Source: an uncultured Burkholderiales bacterium
Lineage (GTDB): Bacteria > Pseudomonadota > Gammaproteobacteria > Burkholderiales > Burkholderiaceae_C
Reading direction: 5' to 3'
Assembly (NCBI GenBank): GCA_903856875.1
Contig: CAIODE010000374.1
Coordinates: 1 to 6,856 of the forward strand
Length of the DNA stretch: 6,856 bases
The notes beneath the pieces were generated by a model that was not told the origin of the DNA, made no database searches, and saw only the letters and a program-made list of their open reading frames with translations. Shown piece after piece: positions 1-5,949 of this stretch. The translations under genes and the position numbers were made by a program. The first letter of the stretch is position 1, and every line of letters begins with the position of its first letter.

Positions 1-10
1 AGTCACAGGG

Positions 11-24
11 TTTACACCTGTAAA
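11..24. promoter_or_regulatory. Short perfect palindrome upstream of bchC
   Basis: TTTACA-CC-TGTAAA is a perfect inverted repeat with 6-bp arms and a 2-bp centre. It lies 11 bp upstream of the first TGT-N12-ACA box. Its half-sites (TGTAAA) resemble the TGTAAA/TGTAAG half-sites of the two boxes downstream, but the arms are in inverted order and closely spaced. It could be an additional operator or a chance AT-rich palindrome. No protein can be assigned. Confidence 0.3.
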
Positions 25-34
25 TGGATTTATT

Positions 35-52
35 TGTAAATATTTGTTGACA
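35..52. promoter_or_regulatory. PpsR/CrtJ-type operator, box 1
   Basis: The sequence reads TGT (35-37), 12 bases, ACA (50-52), matching the TGT-N12-ACA consensus recognised by the PpsR/CrtJ repressor of photosynthesis genes. The right half-site coincides with the -35 hexamer TTGACA, so a bound repressor would block RNA polymerase. It is separated by exactly 8 bp from an identical-type box at 61-78. That is the cooperative pair geometry described for the bchC promoter of Rhodobacter capsulatus. The pattern is seen directly; the identity of the regulator is inferred from family knowledge. Confidence 0.72.
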
Positions 53-75
53 CAAATCATTGTAAGAGTAAATAT
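47..75 (+). promoter_or_regulatory. Putative sigma-70 promoter of the bchCXYZ operon
   Basis: TTGACA at 47-52 is a perfect -35 hexamer. The -10 region is weak: AT-rich TAAATAT at 69-75 lies 16-17 bp downstream, and no hexamer there matches TATAAT at more than three positions. Such a weak -10 is usual for regulated photosynthesis promoters. With this spacing, transcription would begin around 81-84, essentially at the bchC start codon, giving a very short or absent leader. Read-through from upstream genes outside the window is also possible. Confidence 0.5.
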
Positions 76-78
76 ACA
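61..78. promoter_or_regulatory. PpsR/CrtJ-type operator, box 2
   Basis: TGTA (61-64) and TACA (75-78) enclose 10 bases, so this is TGT-N12-ACA with one extra symmetric base on each side. It covers the presumed -10 region and ends 3 bp before the bchC ATG. Together with box 1 it brackets the promoter, as expected for aerobic or light-dependent repression of bchC. The assignment rests on consensus, spacing and gene context. Confidence 0.72.
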
Positions 79-81
79 GTC

Positions 82-1020
82 ATGCAGTCCACCGCTATCG
101 TTTTCAAACAACCCAAGTCATTGGCTTTGACAGGTTTGTCCTTGCCTGAAATGGGCTCGGCAGACGTCAAAGTCGAGGTTGAGTTCAGTGGCATCAGCAC
201 TGGCACAGAGCGCCTGCTTTGGGATGGCACCATGCCCGCATTTCCTGGCATGGGCTACCCCTTAGTGCCCGGTTATGAAACCGTCGGCCGTGTGGTCGAT
301 GCCGGTGATCAAGCCACTTTGAAAGTTGGCACTCGGGTGTACATACCCGGCTCACAGTGTTTCAAAGAGGCTAAAAATTTATTTGGCGGCTCTGCCTCCA
401 AATTGGTGGTGCCTTCTGCACGCGCTTTGCCCATCCAAGAAACATTGGCAGAGCAAGGTGTGTTGTTTGCATTGGCAGCCACTGCCTATCACGCTCACAG
501 CGCACCCGGCACTCAGCAACCCGATTTGATTGTGGGCCACGGTGTTTTGGGCCGCATGATTGCCAGACTGGCTGTGTTGGCTGGCGGCCATCCAGTGGTT
601 TGGGAAACCAACCCCGTACGCCGCACAGGCGCTGTGGGCTATGAGGTCATTGACCCCAGCACAGACACCCGTAAAAACTACAAATGCATTTGCGATGTGA
701 GCGGTGCAGGTTCATTGCTGGACGAACTCATTGGCCGCTTGGCCCCAGGCGGTGAAGTGGTGCTCGCAGGTTTTTACGACACACCGCTTTCATTTGTTTT
801 TCCGCCGGCCTTCATGCGCGAAGCGCGCATTCGTGTGGCCGCACAGTGGTCTCCCCCCGATCTGGCTGCAGTCATTGCCTTGGCTGGCGATGGCCGTTTG
901 TCCCTCGACGGTTTGATCACGCATCACCAAGATGCAACCCAAGCCGACGCCGCCTATCGCACCGCCTTTGGCGACGCCGATTGTTTGAAGATGGTTCTTG
1001 ATTGGAGACAAGTAGTATGA
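82..1020 (+). CDS. bchC: BchC, 3-hydroxyethyl bacteriochlorophyllide a dehydrogenase
   Basis: This 312-residue protein carries out a late step of BChl a synthesis, the NAD-dependent oxidation of the C3 1-hydroxyethyl group to the acetyl group, in the cytoplasm. It belongs to the medium-chain dehydrogenase fold. The N-terminal half has the BchC-type stretch SGISTGTERLLW (residues 36-47) and GYPLVPGYE (58-66). The Rossmann nucleotide-binding turn is GHGVLGR (152-158). The length is typical of the family. The ATG at 82 is preferred because the protein aligns from MQSTAIVF with known BchC starts; the next Met (24) would remove the first beta strand. There is no good Shine-Dalgarno upstream, and the presumed promoter lies so close that the mRNA may be nearly leaderless. 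The stop codon overlaps the start of bchX (ATGA). Confidence 0.96.
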   Translation: MQSTAIVFKQPKSLALTGLSLPEMGSADVKVEVEFSGISTGTERLLWDGTMPAFPGMGYPLVPGYETVGRVVDAGDQATLKVGTRVYIPGSQCFKEAKNLFGGSASKLVVPSARALPIQETLAEQGVLFALAATAYHAHSAPGTQQPDLIVGHGVLGRMIARLAVLAGGHPVVWETNPVRRTGAVGYEVIDPSTDTRKNYKCICDVSGAGSLLDELIGRLAPGGEVVLAGFYDTPLSFVFPPAFMREARIRVAAQWSPPDLAAVIALAGDGRLSLDGLITHHQDATQADAAYRTAFGDADCLKMVLDWRQVV

Positions 1021-2030
1021 GCTCGAGTTCGATTCCTTCTGTAGCCCCCGTGAATTTCATGCGCGACATTTTGCGCACTGAAGCGGCCATTGAACCCACG
1101 CCTGTGTCCACCTCTGCGGTCACCAAGGAAACCCAAATCATTGCCATCTATGGCAAAGGCGGCATTGGCAAAAGCTTCACGCTGGCCAACCTCAGTTACA
1201 TGATGGCGCAGCAAGGTAAAAAAGTTTTGCTCATTGGCTGCGACCCCAAAAGTGACACCACCAGTTTGTTGTTTGGTGGCCGCGCATGCCCCACCATCAT
1301 TGAGACTTCCTCCAAGAAAAAATTGGCCGGTGAAGCGGTTGCCATTGGCGATGTTTGCTTCAAACGCGATGGCGTTTACGCCATGGAATTGGGTGGCCCT
1401 GAAGTGGGACGCGGCTGCGGTGGTCGCGGCATCATTCACGGTTTTGAGTTGCTCGAAAAACTCGGCTTCCATGAGTGGGGTTTTGACTACGTGCTGCTCG
1501 ACTTCTTAGGCGACGTGGTTTGCGGCGGCTTCGGTTTGCCCATTGCACGCGACATGTGCCAAAAAGTGATTGTGGTGGCCAGCAACGATTTGCAGTCACT
1601 GTATGTGGCCAACAACGTGTGTTCAGCGGTTGAATACTTCCGCAAGTTGGGCGGCAATGTGGGTGTGGCCGGCATGGTGATCAACCGTGACGATGGCACC
1701 GGTGAAGCTGCCAACTTTGCCGAAAAGGTCGGTATCCCCGTCTTGTCCACCATTCCTGCCAATGAAGACATTCGCAGAAAGAGCGCTAGTTACGAAATCA
1801 TTGGCCGTCCCGAATCTGTTTGGGGCCCCATGTTTGCAGAGTTGGCCGCCAACGTCCATACATCAGTGCCGATTCGCCCGAACCCCATGACACAAGACCA
1901 GTTGCTGGGCCTGTTTGCAGCTTCTGCTGTAGGTCGCGATGTGGTGCTTGAGCCTGCAACGCAATTTGACATGTGCGGCAAGACTGACACCAGCAAACCT
2001 ACCCTTGAAGTTGTGTACGACGAAGTCTGA
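1017..2030 (+). CDS. bchX: BchX, chlorophyllide a oxidoreductase Fe protein
   Basis: This 337-residue protein is the nitrogenase-Fe-protein-like, ATP-dependent electron donor (a homodimer) of chlorophyllide a oxidoreductase. It passes electrons to BchYZ to reduce the C7=C8 bond of ring B. Visible elements are the P-loop GKGGIGKS (46-53), the CDPKSD segment (75-80), and two Cys expected to bridge the intersubunit [4Fe-4S] cluster: C134 in GRGCGGRG and C169 in the switch-II-like DVVCGGFG. The long N-terminal extension before the P-loop is characteristic of BchX compared with BchL. The ATG at 1017 is chosen because it overlaps the bchC stop by 4 bp (ATGA) and has GGAG at 1004-1007, 9 nt upstream. 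A TTG five codons earlier (1002) overlaps that site and is less likely. The C-terminal tail beyond about residue 290 is poorly conserved. Confidence 0.97.
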   Translation: MSSSSIPSVAPVNFMRDILRTEAAIEPTPVSTSAVTKETQIIAIYGKGGIGKSFTLANLSYMMAQQGKKVLLIGCDPKSDTTSLLFGGRACPTIIETSSKKKLAGEAVAIGDVCFKRDGVYAMELGGPEVGRGCGGRGIIHGFELLEKLGFHEWGFDYVLLDFLGDVVCGGFGLPIARDMCQKVIVVASNDLQSLYVANNVCSAVEYFRKLGGNVGVAGMVINRDDGTGEAANFAEKVGIPVLSTIPANEDIRRKSASYEIIGRPESVWGPMFAELAANVHTSVPIRPNPMTQDQLLGLFAASAVGRDVVLEPATQFDMCGKTDTSKPTLEVVYDEV

Positions 2031-2034
2031 GATC

Positions 2035-3600
2035 ATGAGCAAAACGATTCCGATTGTCCCCTTCACTGAAGCACCCGCTGGCATGAGCACCGCCATCGAT
2101 GGCGATGGCATGGGTTGCCATTCTGGTGGCGAAAAAATGCTGGCTGCAGCCAAAGCCTCAGGCAAATCTGAAGTGCTGGCGCAATATGCCAAGGACTATC
2201 CAGTCGACCCCAAAGCAGGACCGCACGATCAGCCGCAAAGCATGTGCCCTGCGTTTGGTTCTTTGCGTGTCGGCCTGCGCATGCGCCGCACTGCCACCAT
2301 TTTGTCGGGTTCCGCTTGCTGTGTGTACGGCCTTACCTTCACCTCGCATTTTTATGGTGCGCGTCGCAGTGTGGGCTATGTGCCTTTCAACTCAGAGTCA
2401 CTGGTGACTGGCAAGTTGTTCGAAGACATTCGCGAGACTGTTTACGACCAAGCAGATCCCGAAAAATACGACTGCATTGTGATCATCAATTTGTGCGTAC
2501 CCACAGCCAGCGGTGTGCCATTGCAGTTGCTGCCCAAAGAGATCAACGGTGTTCGCATCATTGGTGTTGATGTGCCAGGTTTCGGTGTGCCCACGCACGC
2601 AGAAGCCAAAGATGTTTTGGCCGGCGCCATGCTTAAATATGCGCGCGAAGAAATTGTGGCAGGTCCTGTTCAAGCGCCGCGCACGGGCCGCTCCGACAAG
2701 CCCACCATCACCATGATTGGTGAAATGTTTCCTGCCGACCCCATGATCATTGGCCGCATGCTCGAGCCCATGGGACTTGCAGCGGGCCCTGTGGTGCCTA
2801 CGCGCGAATGGCGCGAACTTTATGCAGCGCTCGATTGCGCAGCCGTAGCTGCCATCCATCCGTTTTACACCGCCAGCATCCGTGAGTTTGAAGCGGCGGG
2901 TCGTCCCATTGTGGGTTCAGCCCCAGTGGGCCATGACGGCACTGAAGCTTGGTTGCAAGCCATTGGCAATGCTGCCAATGTGCCGCAAGCCAAAATTGAC
3001 ATGGTGAAAAACATCATGTTAGGCGCCATCAAAGGCAGCTTAGCCAAGTCCCCCATCAAAGGCCGCATCACGCTCAGTGGCTACGAAGGCTCGGAGTTGT
3101 TGGTGGCGCGTTTGTTGGTTGAGAGTGGTGCCGATTTACGTTATGTGGGTACAGCATGTCCACGCACACCTTGGAGCGCGCCAGATTGTGAATGGCTTGA
3201 GGCTCATGGCGTGCATGTGCAATACCGCGCATCGCTTGAACAAGATTTGGCAGCCATGCATGAATGGAAGCCTGACTTGACCATTGGTACAACACCCGTG
3301 GTGCAAGCGGCCAAAGAACTCAGCATTCCAAGTTTGTATTTCACCAACCTCATTTCTGCGCGCCCCCTGATGGGCCCAGCAGGTGCAGGTTCATTGGCCC
3401 AAGTGATCAATGGTGCCATTGCCAACAAGTCGCGCTTTGATGAAATGAAAGCCTTCTTTGGCGACACTGGCACCGGCCATGCAGCAGGCGTCTGGGAAAC
3501 CTCACAGGGTGTCCCGCAAAACCGTCCTGAGTTTGAAGCGGAAACACGCAGGCAGCTTGAGAAGCAAGCCAAAAAACGCAAAGCGGAGGCCATGGTCTGA
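2035..3600 (+). CDS. bchY: BchY, chlorophyllide a oxidoreductase subunit Y
   Basis: This 521-residue protein is one half of the catalytic BchYZ component (NifD/K- and BchN/B-like) that binds chlorophyllide a and reduces ring B with electrons from BchX. C71 (SMCPAFGS), C96 (SGSACCVYG, second Cys) and C154 (INLCVP) sit where three cluster-ligand Cys are reported for the Rhodobacter protein, with a constant offset of 9 residues. The fourth ligand comes from BchZ. The ATG at 2035 begins 4 nt after the bchX stop. No clear ribosome-binding site is visible, so translation is probably coupled to bchX termination. An in-frame upstream extension to 1939 overlaps bchX and is not BchY-like. Basic residues ([12 protein letters not shown]) end the protein, and the stop overlaps the bchZ start. 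Confidence 0.96.
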   Translation: MSKTIPIVPFTEAPAGMSTAIDGDGMGCHSGGEKMLAAAKASGKSEVLAQYAKDYPVDPKAGPHDQPQSMCPAFGSLRVGLRMRRTATILSGSACCVYGLTFTSHFYGARRSVGYVPFNSESLVTGKLFEDIRETVYDQADPEKYDCIVIINLCVPTASGVPLQLLPKEINGVRIIGVDVPGFGVPTHAEAKDVLAGAMLKYAREEIVAGPVQAPRTGRSDKPTITMIGEMFPADPMIIGRMLEPMGLAAGPVVPTREWRELYAALDCAAVAAIHPFYTASIREFEAAGRPIVGSAPVGHDGTEAWLQAIGNAANVPQAKIDMVKNIMLGAIKGSLAKSPIKGRITLSGYEGSELLVARLLVESGADLRYVGTACPRTPWSAPDCEWLEAHGVHVQYRASLEQDLAAMHEWKPDLTIGTTPVVQAAKELSIPSLYFTNLISARPLMGPAGAGSLAQVINGAIANKSRFDEMKAFFGDTGTGHAAGVWETSQGVPQNRPEFEAETRRQLEKQAKKRKAEAMV

Positions 3601-5066
3601 TGCTAGTTCTAGATCACGATCGCGCAGGTGGCTATTGGGGAGCGGTGTATGTGTTCACCGCCATCAAAGGCTTGCAAGTTGTCATTGACGGCCCTGTGGG
3701 CTGCGAGAACTTACCTGTCACGTCTGTGCTGCATTACACCGATGCACTGCCACCTCATGAGTTGCCCATCGTGGTGACGGGCTTGGCAGAAGAACAATTG
3801 GGTCGTGAAGGCACCGAGGGCGCCATGCGCCGTGCGCACGCCACGCTCAACCCCGATCTGCCTTCCGTGGTGGTCACAGGTTCGATTGCAGAAATGATTG
3901 GTGGCGGCGTGACGCCCGAAGGTACCAACCTGCAACGCTTTTTACCTCGCACCATCGACGAAGATCAGTGGCAATGCGCCAACCGCGCTATGTACTGGCT
4001 GTGGCAACAATATGGCGTCAAGCATGTGCCCAAGCGCGAGCGCAAAGAGGGTGAGCGTCCTCGCGTGAACATCATTGGACCCAGCTACGGCACCTTCAAC
4101 TGCCCCAGCGATTTGGCTGAAATTCGCCGCTTGGTGCAAGGCATTGGCGCCGACGTCAACATGGTTTTCCCATTGGGTTCGCACCTTGCCGATGTGTCGC
4201 GTTTGGTCGAAGCCGATGTCAACATTTGCATGTACCGCGAATTTGGCCGCATGCTGTGCGAAGCTTTAGAGCGGCCCTATTTGCAAGCCCCCATTGGCTT
4301 GCACAGCACCACCAAATTCTTGCGCTCATTGGGCGAATTACTCGGCCTCGATCCCGAGCCCTTCATCGAAAGAGAAAAGCACAGCACCATCAAGCCCATC
4401 TGGGATTTGTGGCGCTCTGTGACACAAGACTTTTTTGGCACCGCCAATTTTGGTGTCGTGGCCAACGAAACCTACACGCGCGGCATTCGCCATTTCTTAG
4501 AAGACGAAATGGGCCTGCCCTGCAACTTTGCCATCTCGCGCATCGCAGGTGCCAAAACAGACAACGCCGAAGTGCGCAAACTGGTCACAGAAAAAACGCC
4601 GCTCATTTTGTACGGCAGCTACAACGAACGCATCTATTTGGCCGAGTGCGGTGGTGGCGGCATGATGAAAACCAGTTTCATTCCAGCCAGTTTTCCACTG
4701 CCCATCATTCGCCGTCATACCGGCACGCCGTTCATGGGTTATGCCGGCGCCACTTACATCATTCAAGAGTTTTGCAACGGCCTGTTCGATGCCTTGTTCC
4801 ACATCCTGCCATTGGGCACGGAGATGGACAAGATCGAAGGCACCTTGGGTCGCTCTGCGCCCAATACCACCGTGCCGTGGGAGCCGGAAGCACAGGACAG
4901 ATTAGACGATTTGTTGGAACAGCAGCCGGTATTGGTTCGAATTTCAGCAGCGAAACGAATGCGCGATCAAGCGGAGCGAGATGCACGGGAAACCGGCCGC
5001 TCCCATGTTGAAGCGGAAAGATTCACAGAATTGTTCGGTCAAGCGAATGAAGGAGCACATGCATGA
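3600..5066 (+). CDS. bchZ: BchZ, chlorophyllide a oxidoreductase subunit Z
   Basis: This 488-residue protein is the partner of BchY in the catalytic component of chlorophyllide a oxidoreductase. C35 in [10 protein letters not shown] matches the Cys known to supply the fourth ligand of the BchYZ [4Fe-4S] cluster. The body follows the nitrogenase-like fold, with recognisable blocks [15 protein letters not shown] (157-171) and [19 protein letters not shown] (338-356). The C-terminal helical region (about 433-475, with [19 protein letters not shown]) resembles the C-terminal domain of the protochlorophyllide reductase B subunits. The ATG at 3600 shares one base with the bchY stop (TGATG) and has GGAGG at 3585-3589, 10 nt upstream. 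Length is normal. The 3' end carries another strong ribosome-binding site (AGGAG, 5051-5055) that serves a short frame starting inside the bchZ stop. Confidence 0.96.
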   Translation: MLVLDHDRAGGYWGAVYVFTAIKGLQVVIDGPVGCENLPVTSVLHYTDALPPHELPIVVTGLAEEQLGREGTEGAMRRAHATLNPDLPSVVVTGSIAEMIGGGVTPEGTNLQRFLPRTIDEDQWQCANRAMYWLWQQYGVKHVPKRERKEGERPRVNIIGPSYGTFNCPSDLAEIRRLVQGIGADVNMVFPLGSHLADVSRLVEADVNICMYREFGRMLCEALERPYLQAPIGLHSTTKFLRSLGELLGLDPEPFIEREKHSTIKPIWDLWRSVTQDFFGTANFGVVANETYTRGIRHFLEDEMGLPCNFAISRIAGAKTDNAEVRKLVTEKTPLILYGSYNERIYLAECGGGGMMKTSFIPASFPLPIIRRHTGTPFMGYAGATYIIQEFCNGLFDALFHILPLGTEMDKIEGTLGRSAPNTTVPWEPEAQDRLDDLLEQQPVLVRISAAKRMRDQAERDARETGRSHVEAERFTELFGQANEGAHA

Positions 5067-5221
5067 AAGATGTGAACTTGAATTCGTTGGCCCGTCCAAT
5101 CCTTCGGCCTGGCCGAGGGTCCACCTGTTGCGGTTTCAAAGCCACAACAGTTCATCCTGTACCCGCAAGGGTGCAGGGAGTCGCCGAAAGGCATTTAGAA
5201 AGAGGCACAAACTATGACTGA
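5063..5221 (+). CDS. Possible 52-residue leader ORF between bchZ and pufB
   Basis: An ATG overlaps the bchZ stop (ATGA, 5063-5066) and has AAGGAG at 5050-5055, ideally spaced by 7 nt. The frame runs 52 codons and ends 8 nt inside pufB. The predicted peptide ([20 protein letters not shown] at its start) has no membrane span and resembles nothing I recognise; it is not PufQ. The whole stretch is also folded into three RNA hairpins, so the nucleotide sequence rather than the peptide may matter. A second frame from ATG 5059 also gives 52 codons and stops at TGA 5215-5217, overlapping the pufB start, but its ATG is only 3 nt from the ribosome-binding site. By position it could play the role of pufK of Rhodobacter, a short frame overlapping pufB that tunes its translation. 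This is a weak call. Confidence 0.25.
   Translation: MKDVNLNSLARPILRPGRGSTCCGFKATTVHPVPARVQGVAERHLERGTNYD
5101..5119 (+). promoter_or_regulatory. Stem-loop 1 in the bchZ-pufB spacer
   Basis: CCTTCGG (5101-5107) pairs with CCGAGGG (5113-5119), giving 7 bp with one G-U pair and a 5-base CCTGG loop. There is no following T-tract, so it is not an intrinsic terminator. It is the first of three adjacent hairpins. Confidence 0.5.
5126..5149 (+). promoter_or_regulatory. Stem-loop 2 in the bchZ-pufB spacer
   Basis: TGTTGCGG (5126-5133) pairs with CCACAACA (5142-5149) across an 8-base loop, with a single C-A mismatch. It lies in the middle of the spacer, 6 nt before stem-loop 3. The outer TGT/ACA are 18 bases apart, so this is not a PpsR box. 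Confidence 0.5.
5156..5177 (+). promoter_or_regulatory. Stem-loop 3 with GNRA tetraloop upstream of pufB
   Basis: CCTGTACCC (5156-5164) pairs with GGGTGCAGG (5169-5177): 9 bp with one G-U pair, closed by a GCAA (GNRA-type) tetraloop. It ends 36 nt before the pufB start and leaves the ribosome-binding site (AGAGG, 5201-5205) free. It is well placed to stabilise the 5' end of a processed puf mRNA. Confidence 0.55.
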
Positions 5222-5357
5222 TGCAGCTAACCCTTCAGGGCTGTCAGACGAAGAAGCCCAAGAGTTTCACCAGTACTTCATACAGGGCTACCTGTTGTGG
5301 GCTGTGGGAGCTTTCTTCGCCCACAGCTTGGTGTGGATCTGGCGTCCCTGGTTCTAA
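5214..5357 (+). CDS. pufB: PufB, light-harvesting LH1 beta polypeptide
   Basis: This 47-residue single-span membrane protein is the beta subunit of the LH1 antenna ring around the reaction centre. The hallmarks are all present: an acidic N-terminus with the EEAQEFHQYF block, H19, H37 as the BChl a Mg ligand 18 residues later, and the C-terminal WIWRPW motif (41-46) that holds the pigment interface. The sequence ends directly after WRPWF, which is normal for LH1 beta. AGAGG at 5201-5205 lies 8 nt upstream of the ATG. The start overlaps the ends of two short upstream frames (TGA at 5215-5217 and at 5219-5221), so its translation may be coupled to theirs. It is followed, unusually, not by pufA but by an unknown ORF 24 nt downstream. 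Confidence 0.96.
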   Translation: MTDAANPSGLSDEEAQEFHQYFIQGYLLWAVGAFFAHSLVWIWRPWF

Positions 5358-5381
5358 AAAAACCATTCAACGGAGATATGT

Positions 5382-5606
5382 ATGACCTACCCGAACGATC
5401 GCATGACAACGGTTCAATCTCACGACCATTTTGATGGTTATGGGGTCACCTATGTTTTGCTATTTTTAGTGTTCATGGTTCTCGCTTTAGCGGGACAGTT
5501 GCTGGTCCTTGACTGGCGCAGCTGGCTCCCTGGGGCAGAGGGTTCTACGGGCACTTTGGACGGCGTGAAGTCTTCTGTCTATACCGTTATTTCTCAATTG
5601 AGTTAA
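5382..5606 (+). CDS. Unknown single-span membrane protein between pufB and pufA
   Basis: This 74-residue protein is not one I recognise. The N-terminus is short and polar (MTYPNDRMTTVQSHDHFDGY). It is followed by one strong hydrophobic segment, about residues 22-43 (VTYVLLFLVFMVLALAGQLLVL), then DWRSWLPG (44-51) and a 20-25-residue soluble tail that may form an amphipathic helix (GVKSSVYTVISQLS). The span has no His, so it lacks the BChl ligand of LH1 alpha and beta. GGAG at 5372-5375 lies 6 nt before the ATG. The gap is 24 nt after pufB and 14 nt before pufA, and codon use looks ordinary, all arguing for a real translated gene. The layout (short N-terminus, one helix, C-terminal tail) matches that of small RC-LH1 accessory proteins such as PufX, but I see no convincing sequence match. 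It could also be a diverged LH1 alpha-like chain. Met8 is an alternative start without a ribosome-binding site. Confidence 0.85.
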   Translation: MTYPNDRMTTVQSHDHFDGYGVTYVLLFLVFMVLALAGQLLVLDWRSWLPGAEGSTGTLDGVKSSVYTVISQLS

Positions 5607-5620
5607 GAAAGGAAATTACT

Positions 5621-5821
5621 ATGTGGCGCATGTGGCGTGTAATAGATCCCCGCAAGGCAATTGTTCTCACTGGACTGATGATTGCTTTCATTTCAACATC
5701 GATTCACCTGATTCAGATCAGTGGCGATCGGTACAACATCAACAGCTGGCATCCCGATACGGCCAAGGCCGCAGCGGCGAAAGCACAGCAACCACAAAAC
5801 GCGGCTTTGCCGCAAAAGTAA
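5621..5821 (+). CDS. pufA: PufA, light-harvesting LH1 alpha polypeptide
   Basis: This 66-residue single-span membrane protein is the alpha subunit of the LH1 ring. The N-terminus MWRMWRVIDPRKA is the typical alpha start (WRxxDPRR-like). It is followed by the membrane segment with H29, the BChl a Mg ligand, in STSIHLIQIS, and by W43 at the membrane surface. The C-terminal tail is extended and rich in Ala, Lys and Gln (residues 47-66), longer than in Rhodobacter alpha. AAAGGA at 5608-5613 lies 7 nt before the ATG. The stop codon TAA (5819-5821) is part of the left arm of a hairpin, so the 3' end of the gene belongs to the RNA-stabilising structure of the pufA-pufL spacer. Confidence 0.95.
   Translation: MWRMWRVIDPRKAIVLTGLMIAFISTSIHLIQISGDRYNINSWHPDTAKAAAAKAQQPQNAALPQK
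5801..5813 (+). promoter_or_regulatory. Small hairpin at the 3' end of pufA
   Basis: GCGGC (5801-5805) pairs with GCCGC (5809-5813) across a TTT loop. It lies within the last codons of pufA, 4 nt before the next hairpin. It is short but GC-rich and adds to the hairpin cluster behind the antenna genes. Confidence 0.35.
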
Positions 5822-5838
5822 GGACCTCTGGTCTTTAC
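5818..5838 (+). promoter_or_regulatory. Stem-loop spanning the pufA stop codon
   Basis: GTAAGGACC (5818-5826) pairs with GGTCTTTAC (5830-5838): 9 bp with one G-U pair and a TCT loop. The pufA stop codon is inside the left arm. It is followed after 3 nt by the larger hairpin at 5842-5884. Confidence 0.6.
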
Positions 5839-5841
5839 GCA

Positions 5842-5896
5842 GACAGACGCAATTCGCTCAATCCATTTGAACGATGCGTCTGTCCTTTTATTTTTT
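5842..5896 (+). terminator. Large hairpin with T-tract between pufA and pufL
   Basis: GACAGACGCA (5842-5851) pairs perfectly with TGCGTCTGTC (5875-5884) across a 23-nt loop, in which a further 3 bp (TCG/CGA) can form. A T-rich stretch (CTTTTATTTTTT) follows. This looks like an intrinsic terminator with a large loop, but pufL and pufM follow in the same direction. By analogy with the pufA-pufL hairpins of other purple bacteria, it most likely acts as a partial terminator and/or 3' stabiliser. That would make antenna mRNA more abundant than reaction-centre mRNA. Confidence 0.75.
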
Positions 5897-5949
5897 AATT
5901 TGAAGCCTACAAGACCTCACAAACAGTCAATCGGTCGGAGGATGCAACC

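Noticed and set aside
1002..1016. TTG start for bchX five codons upstream
   Set aside because: The TTG overlaps the GGAG that serves ATG 1017, and the ATGA coupling with bchC favours 1017.
954..1472. 172-codon minus-strand open frame over bchC/bchX
   Set aside because: It is antisense to a conserved coding region, has no promoter or ribosome-binding support, and its composition is that of a reverse-frame shadow.
1939..2034. In-frame N-terminal extension of bchY back to 1939
   Set aside because: It overlaps the end of bchX by 92 bases and its residues do not resemble BchY. The ATG at 2035 gives the normal N-terminus and normal spacing after the bchX stop.
4226..5011. 261-codon open frame on the + strand inside bchZ
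   Set aside because: It lies entirely within bchZ in another frame. Its Arg/His-rich composition is typical of an out-of-frame shadow, while the bchZ frame is conserved throughout.
5126..5149. TGT...ACA in the bchZ-pufB spacer as a PpsR box upstream of pufB
   Set aside because: The spacing between TGT and the possible ACA triplets is 15 or 18 bases instead of 12. The symmetry is better explained as an RNA hairpin.
5349..5365. TGGTT...AACCA hairpin over the pufB stop codon
   Set aside because: It has only 5 bp with a 7-base A-rich loop and is too weak to claim as a terminator or stabiliser.
5623..5898. 91-codon open frame overlapping pufA and the following hairpins
   Set aside because: The pufA frame is clearly the LH1 alpha chain. 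This frame has no hydrophobic span and runs through the terminator-like hairpin.
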